Part shown: one piece after another, positions 6,913 through 10,434 of the stretch
Layout: every line of letters starts with the position of its first letter
Numbering within the stretch: the stretch's first letter is position 1
Assembly (NCBI GenBank): GCA_028280205.1
Contig: JANQME010000259.1
Coordinates: 1 to 10,434 of the forward strand
Direction of reading: 5' to 3'
DNA length: 10,434 nucleotides
From: Longimicrobiales bacterium
GTDB taxonomy: Bacteria; Gemmatimonadota; Gemmatimonadetes; Longimicrobiales; Gaopeijiaceae
Translations under genes and position numbers: made by a program
Notes under the pieces: generated by a model
Told to the model about the DNA's origin: nothing
Database searches by the model: none
Seen by the model: only the letters and a program-made list of their open reading frames with translations

Positions 6913-7293
6913 TCAGCGGGAGCGCGGGCCTGCCTGGCTGGAGCGTGTGATCCTCACGTCGTCCTCGGTGCCCTGTATGCCGTCCGGACCCATCGTGCCG
7001 ACGGTGTAGTCCCGGCGCCCCGTCTCGAGGTAGTACCGGCGCCCCCAGGGATCCTCCGGGGAGCCGGAGTAGTCGCGGCGGAGCCACCCCTCGAAGTTGG
7101 CCGGCAGCCCCTCGGCGCGCTGAAGGCGCACATCGAGCTGGTCGGCCATGACCTCGAGTCGCCGGGGCACGAGCTTGTACCCGACCCAGTCCTTGATGGG
7201 CGTAACCGACTCCGCGATCCGCATACGAGTGCTGGGCACGGCCATCCCGACCGCGAACACCAGCAACAGCAGCCCAACGAGCCTCTTCACCAT
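6913..7293 (-). CDS. small anchored protein with GspG-like C-terminus
   Basis: A 126-residue protein. Residues 3-20 form one hydrophobic segment (KRLVGLLLLVFAVGMAVPS), a membrane anchor or uncleaved signal. The C-terminal part matches the end of the type II secretion major pseudopilin GspG: a DPWGRRYYLE turn (81-90), then DYTVGTMGPDGIQGTEDDV (95-113), equivalent to the acidic loop that binds calcium in GspG. The usual prepilin leader (Gly, then Phe-Thr-Leu-Ile-Glu) is missing, so it is probably not a processed pilin subunit. The middle (VMADQLDVRLQRAEGLPANFEGWL) resembles the helix-loop before the GspG beta region. The ATG at 7293 is preceded by a G-rich run seven bases upstream. It follows the efflux transporter by 56 bases and may share its transcript. 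No other secretion gene is near. Confidence 0.72.
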   Translation of the reverse strand: MVKRLVGLLLLVFAVGMAVPSTRMRIAESVTPIKDWVGYKLVPRRLEVMADQLDVRLQRAEGLPANFEGWLRRDYSGSPEDPWGRRYYLETGRRDYTVGTMGPDGIQGTEDDVRITRSSQAGPRSR

Positions 7294-7349
7294 CCTTCGA
7301 CCCCCCGAAACCGTTCCTGCATGCTGCAAGCTGAAACCGCTGCAGGATT

Positions 7350-9089
7350 CTAGCCAGAAGTTCCTTCGCGGACCCCGGGGGCGCGGTCGTGGGTCGTCCG
7401 CAGCGGAAGCTCCGGCATACGCAAAGAGAAAGCGATCGCGAGCACGACGAGGATCGTCGTGAGCACATAGATCCGCCGAGTCGCCTCGGCGAAGGCCGCC
7501 CGCACCCGTCCGGTCACACGGGTCGCGGTCCGCTCTCCCTCCCGGACGAGCGCATCCGCCTCCGATCCGGAGGTCGAGGCGGCGCGCTCCGCGTATACGT
7601 CCCGGATCCGGTCGGGCAGGTCGCTTCCGCCGGACGCGACCAGCTCCTCGACCGAGGCGTCGGGCGCCGCCAGGACCTCCGGGGGCAGCTCGATCGAGGC
7701 GAACGCCACGCCCAGCGTCGTACCCAGAACGGTACCCATGAGGGCGGCCCCCACCGTCGCACCCGTCTGCCGGAAGAACTGCGCCGCGCTCGTGGCCTGA
7801 CCGATGAAGCGCACCTCCACCGCGTTCTGGATCGCGAGCGTGAAGAGCGGCATCGACGGGCCGATCCCCAGTCCGGCGAGCACCATGTACGTGGTCACGT
7901 GCACGTATTCGACCGTCGCGTCCATACGTGCGAGCAGGAGAACCGCACCCAGGAAGACGAGCCCACCGGCCACGATCTGCCTCCGGTACCCGATCCGGGC
8001 CACGAGCTGACCGGAGAGGGTGGCGCTGACCACGAGACCCAGCGAGAAGGGGATGAGCGCCGCGCCGGCCCGCGTGGCCGAGACGCCGAGGACGGCCACC
8101 AGGAAGAGAGGCAGGAAGATCGAGACCGACATGAAGGAGGCGCCGAAGAAGAAGGTCGCCACATTGCCAGTACGGAATACGTCGTTGCGGAAGAGATCGA
8201 AGTCGAGGATCGGACTCTCGGAGGCGCGGTTGCGCCTTACGAAAGCGGCCATCACGACGCACCCGACCACGAACGAGGCCGGCGTCAGCCAGGCGTCGAG
8301 CCCCTCGGCCGGGTCGCCCCCGAAGCCGGGAAGCCACGGATACCGTCGCTTGTCCAACTGCAGGGAGAGGATCAGAGGCACGAGGCCTCCGAGAAGGAGC
8401 GCGCTGGACAGGAAGTCGGGCGTGCGCCGTTCGCCGAGCGGCTCCAGCAGCGGCATCCGTCGCACTACGTAGAGGAGCGCCACGGCGCCCACGGGAAGAT
8501 TCACGTAGAAGACCCAGCGCCAACCCTCGACGCCGGGGATCAGACCGCCGGCGTGGTCCGTCAGAAGCCCTCCGATGAGCGGCCCGAGAACGGAGGCGAT
8601 CCCGAAGACCGCCCCCACCAGCCCCTGGTAGCGACCGCGCTCGGCGGGCGTGAAGAGATCCGCGATCACGATGAAGGTCATCGCGAAGATCCCACCCCCG
8701 CCCGCGCCCTGGAGCCCGCGGAAGAGGACGAGCTGCGTCATTCCGTCACCCAGCAGGGGCAGCGTCCCGAGCTCTCCGCTGAGGCCGCACAGCGTCGAGC
8801 CGGTGAGGAAGAGGAGGATGGCCCCGATCGTGACACGCTTGCGCGAGTAGGTATCCGCGAGCTTGCCGTAGAGGAGGGCGAGGGCCGTGGACGCCAGCAG
8901 GTAGGCGGTCGCCACCCAGGCGTAGCGATCCACGCCCTGGAGGTCCTCGACCATCCGGGGCAGCGCCGTCGAGACGATCGTCTGGTCCAACGCGGCCAGG
9001 AAGAGCGCCATGAGGATGGCCAGATAGATCACCATCCGGTCGCGTTCCGTGACCGGAGCGTGGTGAGAAGCTGGCGGAATTCGGCTCAT
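7350..9089 (-). CDS. DHA2-family (EmrB/QacA) multidrug efflux MFS transporter
   Basis: A 579-residue proton-driven exporter of the 14-helix drug:H+ antiporter family in the cytoplasmic membrane. Motif D1 is LDQTIVSTALP (34-44) in helix 1, motif A is GKLADTYSRKR (75-85), motif B lies in RGLQGAGGGG (124-133), and motif C in VLGPLIGG (167-174). A long charged loop near residues 495-550 precedes the last helix, as is common in this family. Substrates cannot be predicted; toxic lipophilic compounds are typical. I place the start at ATG 9089, because the longer frame back to 9212 would add a non-hydrophobic leader overlapping the menH-like gene. No strong ribosome-binding site precedes it. It begins 34 bases after the hydrolase stop, so the two are probably cotranscribed. 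No TetR, MarR or other local regulator accompanies it. Confidence 0.92.
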   Translation of the reverse strand: MSRIPPASHHAPVTERDRMVIYLAILMALFLAALDQTIVSTALPRMVEDLQGVDRYAWVATAYLLASTALALLYGKLADTYSRKRVTIGAILLFLTGSTLCGLSGELGTLPLLGDGMTQLVLFRGLQGAGGGGIFAMTFIVIADLFTPAERGRYQGLVGAVFGIASVLGPLIGGLLTDHAGGLIPGVEGWRWVFYVNLPVGAVALLYVVRRMPLLEPLGERRTPDFLSSALLLGGLVPLILSLQLDKRRYPWLPGFGGDPAEGLDAWLTPASFVVGCVVMAAFVRRNRASESPILDFDLFRNDVFRTGNVATFFFGASFMSVSIFLPLFLVAVLGVSATRAGAALIPFSLGLVVSATLSGQLVARIGYRRQIVAGGLVFLGAVLLLARMDATVEYVHVTTYMVLAGLGIGPSMPLFTLAIQNAVEVRFIGQATSAAQFFRQTGATVGAALMGTVLGTTLGVAFASIELPPEVLAAPDASVEELVASGGSDLPDRIRDVYAERAASTSGSEADALVREGERTATRVTGRVRAAFAEATRRIYVLTTILVVLAIAFSLRMPELPLRTTHDRAPGVREGTSG

Positions 9090-9123
9090 GGCGGGGCTGC
9101 GGCGAGGGGCAGCGAAGACCGCC

Positions 9124-9897
9124 TCAGCCTGCAGGACGAGGGGACTCCGCGAAGGACGCAACGAGGTCGGCCCAGCGCTCCGGTCGCTCGAGGTGAGTCC
9201 GGTGTCCGGCACGGGCGACGACTTCGACCCGCACGTCCCGGAGACGTTCCGCCATCCGTCGGGCCACGCCTACGAACTTCACGTCCTCCTCGCCGGCCAG
9301 CAGGAGAGTGGGGACACCGATGTGGCGCAGACGCGCCCAGAGCGAAGGGAGCGCACCCGTTCCGAGACCGCGCAGCGCGGCCGCGAGTGAGGCCGCATCG
9401 TTGCACAGGCGGCGAGCCCGGACCTCGTCGCGGACGGCAGCCGGAAGCCGCGCCTGCGAGGCGAAGAGCGGGAGGGCCTCCCAGCGGGCGACGAACGACT
9501 CGATCCCCTCGCGCTCGAGAGACCGGGCCAGCGCCTCGTCCGAGGCCCGGCGTGCGGAGCGCTCCTCCTCGGAGGCCAGACCGGGCGAGGCCGACTCGAG
9601 CACCATCGCACGGATGCGCTCCGGGTGGCGCTCGGCAAAGTGCAGGGCCAGGCGCCCCCCCATCGAGTAGCCGAGCAGGACCGGATCGGAGCCGGCCTCT
9701 CTCACCGCGGCCCCAATGTCGTCCAAAGCCGCGTCCAGCGTGAACAGCCGGGGATCCCGTTCTCCGGCCCGATCGCCGTGCCCCGCCAGGTCGAGCGTCC
9801 CAGTCGACACACCCCGCTCCGCGAGCGCCGCACGAGCCCGACTCCAGCCGGCGGTGGAACCGGTGAAGCCGTGGACGAGGAGGACGTTCGCGCTCAT
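9124..9897 (-). CDS. menH: alpha/beta hydrolase, MenH-like (SHCHC synthase)
   Basis: A 257-residue alpha/beta hydrolase resembling MenH, which eliminates pyruvate from SEPHCHC to give SHCHC in menaquinone synthesis in the cytoplasm. Visible features are the oxyanion-hole segment LVHGFTGS (7-14), nucleophile elbow GYSMGG with Ser78 (76-81), ESASPGL (101-107), FASQARLP (145-152), LRGLGTGALPSLW (175-187), acid Asp205 in AGEEDVKF and His232 in AGHRTHLE. The ESASPGL, LRGLGTG and SLW blocks are characteristic of MenH rather than generic lipases. I chose ATG 9897; ATG 9909 adds only MWDP, and a start at 10230 would add about 111 residues unlike the family. It heads an operon with the DHA2 exporter. 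The other men genes are not in the window, so the enzyme would work with unlinked partners, or it could be a paralogue with another substrate. Confidence 0.82.
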   Translation of the reverse strand: MSANVLLVHGFTGSTAGWSRARAALAERGVSTGTLDLAGHGDRAGERDPRLFTLDAALDDIGAAVREAGSDPVLLGYSMGGRLALHFAERHPERIRAMVLESASPGLASEEERSARRASDEALARSLEREGIESFVARWEALPLFASQARLPAAVRDEVRARRLCNDAASLAAALRGLGTGALPSLWARLRHIGVPTLLLAGEEDVKFVGVARRMAERLRDVRVEVVARAGHRTHLERPERWADLVASFAESPRPAG

Positions 9898-10051
9898 TGG
9901 ATCCCACATCACGGTCGGCTGGAATCGAGGCGGCGGAAAGAGTACGGGCGCGGTCTTCAGGCCGCACCGGATTGCGTGATCCCCGTCCAACCCACGGGAC
10001 GGAGTGTGTATCTTTCCTCGCGGTGCGGATGTGGGCTCCTTGGGTAGACGA
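9898..10051. other. divergent intergenic region upstream of menH and the His-rich gene
   Basis: This 154-base gap must hold promoters for both divergent genes. On the plus strand TATCTT (10009-10014) lies 37 bases before the His-rich gene ATG and could be a -10 element, but no -35 match stands 16-18 bases upstream. No convincing promoter was found on the minus strand for menH, and no repeat or riboswitch-like structure was seen. Confidence 0.35.
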
Positions 10052-10065
10052 ATGCTTCGAAGCAT
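10052..10065. repeat. perfect 14-bp palindrome covering a start codon
   Basis: ATGCTTCGAAGCAT is its own reverse complement and begins exactly at the ATG of the His-rich gene. In RNA it could fold into a 5-bp stem with a UCGA loop enclosing the start codon; in DNA it could bind a dimeric regulator. A palindrome of this length is expected roughly once in a window of this size by chance. Confidence 0.35.
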
Positions 10066-10434
10066 ACGACGGGACGCGAGGCGGTTCAGCGCCCTACTGG
10101 CGTTGACCGTCTTCCCGACCCTCGCGCCGGACGCCTTCGCGCTCCCCTGCCCGCACCATGCGGACCACGGCGCCGGCCACCGCCTCGGGCACTTCCGGAC
10201 CGAATCATCCGGCGACCGAACGGCCGGCACGTCCCACGGCCACCATTCTGATCGGCCACACGGTCACGGAGCCGGCCCGGAGCTCGCCGACGCCGCGGAG
10301 GTCTCGGAGCCGCACGCGCCGCCACCCCCGCCGTGCGACTGCGCGGGCGAGTGCCCGGTCTCCGGCGCGCCGCCCGTACCCGGGGCTCCCCCACCCGCCC
10401 CGGCGCTCTCACCGGATGCGGCGGAGCTCTCGGT
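10052..10434 (+). CDS. exported His/Cys-rich protein, probable metal binder (3' incomplete)
   Basis: A frame open from ATG 10052 to the right edge encodes at least 127 residues and lacks its stop. It starts with an Arg-rich n-region (RSIRRDARR), a hydrophobic core (about 12-24) and a signal-peptidase-like site ending AFA (28-30). The mature part has ten histidines between residues 35 and 72, in clusters such as CPHHADHGAGH (33-43) and SHGHH (61-65), with another at 88. A Pro-rich run is followed by CDCAGEC (95-101). This composition is typical of periplasmic or surface proteins binding copper, zinc or nickel. No named family was recognised. GC-rich third positions and the signal sequence favour this frame over the Arg-rich opposite-strand frame. 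No strong ribosome-binding site precedes it. The gene to its right, possibly a metal transporter or receptor, is outside the window. Confidence 0.65.
   Translation, partial: MLRSIRRDARRFSALLALTVFPTLAPDAFALPCPHHADHGAGHRLGHFRTESSGDRTAGTSHGHHSDRPHGHGAGPELADAAEVSEPHAPPPPPCDCAGECPVSGAPPVPGAPPPAPALSPDAAELS

Noticed and set aside
6901..6922. hairpin GAGC-CGG-GCTC between the convergent genes as a terminator
   Set aside because: The stem is only four pairs, it overlaps the end of the GspG-like gene, and no T-run follows on either strand.
6913..8523. 536-codon minus-strand frame ending in the GspG-like protein
   Set aside because: Only the last 126 codons look like protein; the upstream part overlaps the efflux gene in another frame and is Arg/Gly-rich. 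The real start is ATG 7293.
9090..9212. N-terminal extension of the efflux transporter
   Set aside because: It would overlap the end of the hydrolase gene by 89 bases and adds a Ser/Pro-rich leader that DHA2 proteins lack; ATG 9089 gives the expected start before helix 1.
7389..9743. 784-codon open frame on the plus strand
   Set aside because: It is antisense to the efflux transporter and menH, both well supported. The product is a hydrophilic Arg/Glu/His-rich string without domains.
9898..10230. N-terminal extension of the menH-like gene
   Set aside because: The added residues do not resemble any hydrolase, and the family N-terminus fits ATG 9897 directly before the LLVHGF segment. The extension also runs through the opposite-strand His-rich gene.
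10086..10412. 108-codon minus-strand frame near the right edge
   Set aside because: The product is almost only Arg, Gly, Pro and Ala, and it lies opposite a frame with a signal peptide and patterned histidines.
1..10434. tRNA, rRNA, CRISPR arrays, insertion sequences and attachment sites
   Set aside because: I looked for them and saw no cloverleaf, spaced direct repeats, transposase motifs or long terminal repeats. Short palindromes other than those reported are at the level expected by chance.

Overview
The window is about 10.4 kb of GC-rich bacterial chromosome, densely packed and mostly coding on the minus strand. I see no tRNA, rRNA, CRISPR array, insertion sequence or phage gene, and base composition looks even throughout. 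The GC bias, an Arg-rich PadR regulator, TTG/GTG starts, several exported proteins of unknown role and a menaquinone-pathway hydrolase would suit a soil or sediment phylum such as Gemmatimonadota. That assignment is inference from gene style, not from a marker gene.

Layout, left to right. (1) Positions 2-55 hold the possible 3' tail of a plus-strand gene entering from the left, converging on the first operon. (2) Positions 117-3871, minus strand, form a three-gene operon read padR, then a COG3910-type AAA ATPase, then an SLC12-like cation-chloride cotransporter. It has a GTGA stop/start overlap between the last two genes and a readable promoter (TTGACA-17-TATCGT) whose -10 box lies inside the palindrome TATCGTACGATA, a plausible PadR operator. 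(3) Positions 3948-4847, minus, encode an Fpg/Nei-family DNA glycosylase with an intact zinc finger. (4) Positions 4881-6050, minus, encode a lipoprotein of uncharacterised family with methyltransferase-like motifs, started by TTG behind a strong ribosome-binding site. (5) Positions 6175-6870, plus, encode a secreted jelly-roll (concanavalin A-like) protein. (6) Positions 6913-9897, minus, probably form a second operon: menH-like hydrolase, DHA2-family (14-TM) multidrug efflux transporter, and a small anchored protein with a GspG-like C-terminus. (7) From 10052 to the right edge, plus strand, an incomplete gene encodes an exported His/Cys-rich protein that probably binds metal.

How the genes work together: the clearest regulatory unit is the padR operon, where the regulator probably represses its own promoter and so the ATPase and the ion cotransporter. 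The menH-efflux operon puts a quinone-biosynthesis enzyme in front of an export pump, but the other men genes are absent here. Most of the window is ordinary chromosome. The least explained pieces are the methyltransferase-like lipoprotein, the GspG-like protein without a prepilin leader, the His-rich edge gene and the ATPase-cotransporter pairing. I found no defence system or clearly new multi-gene system.
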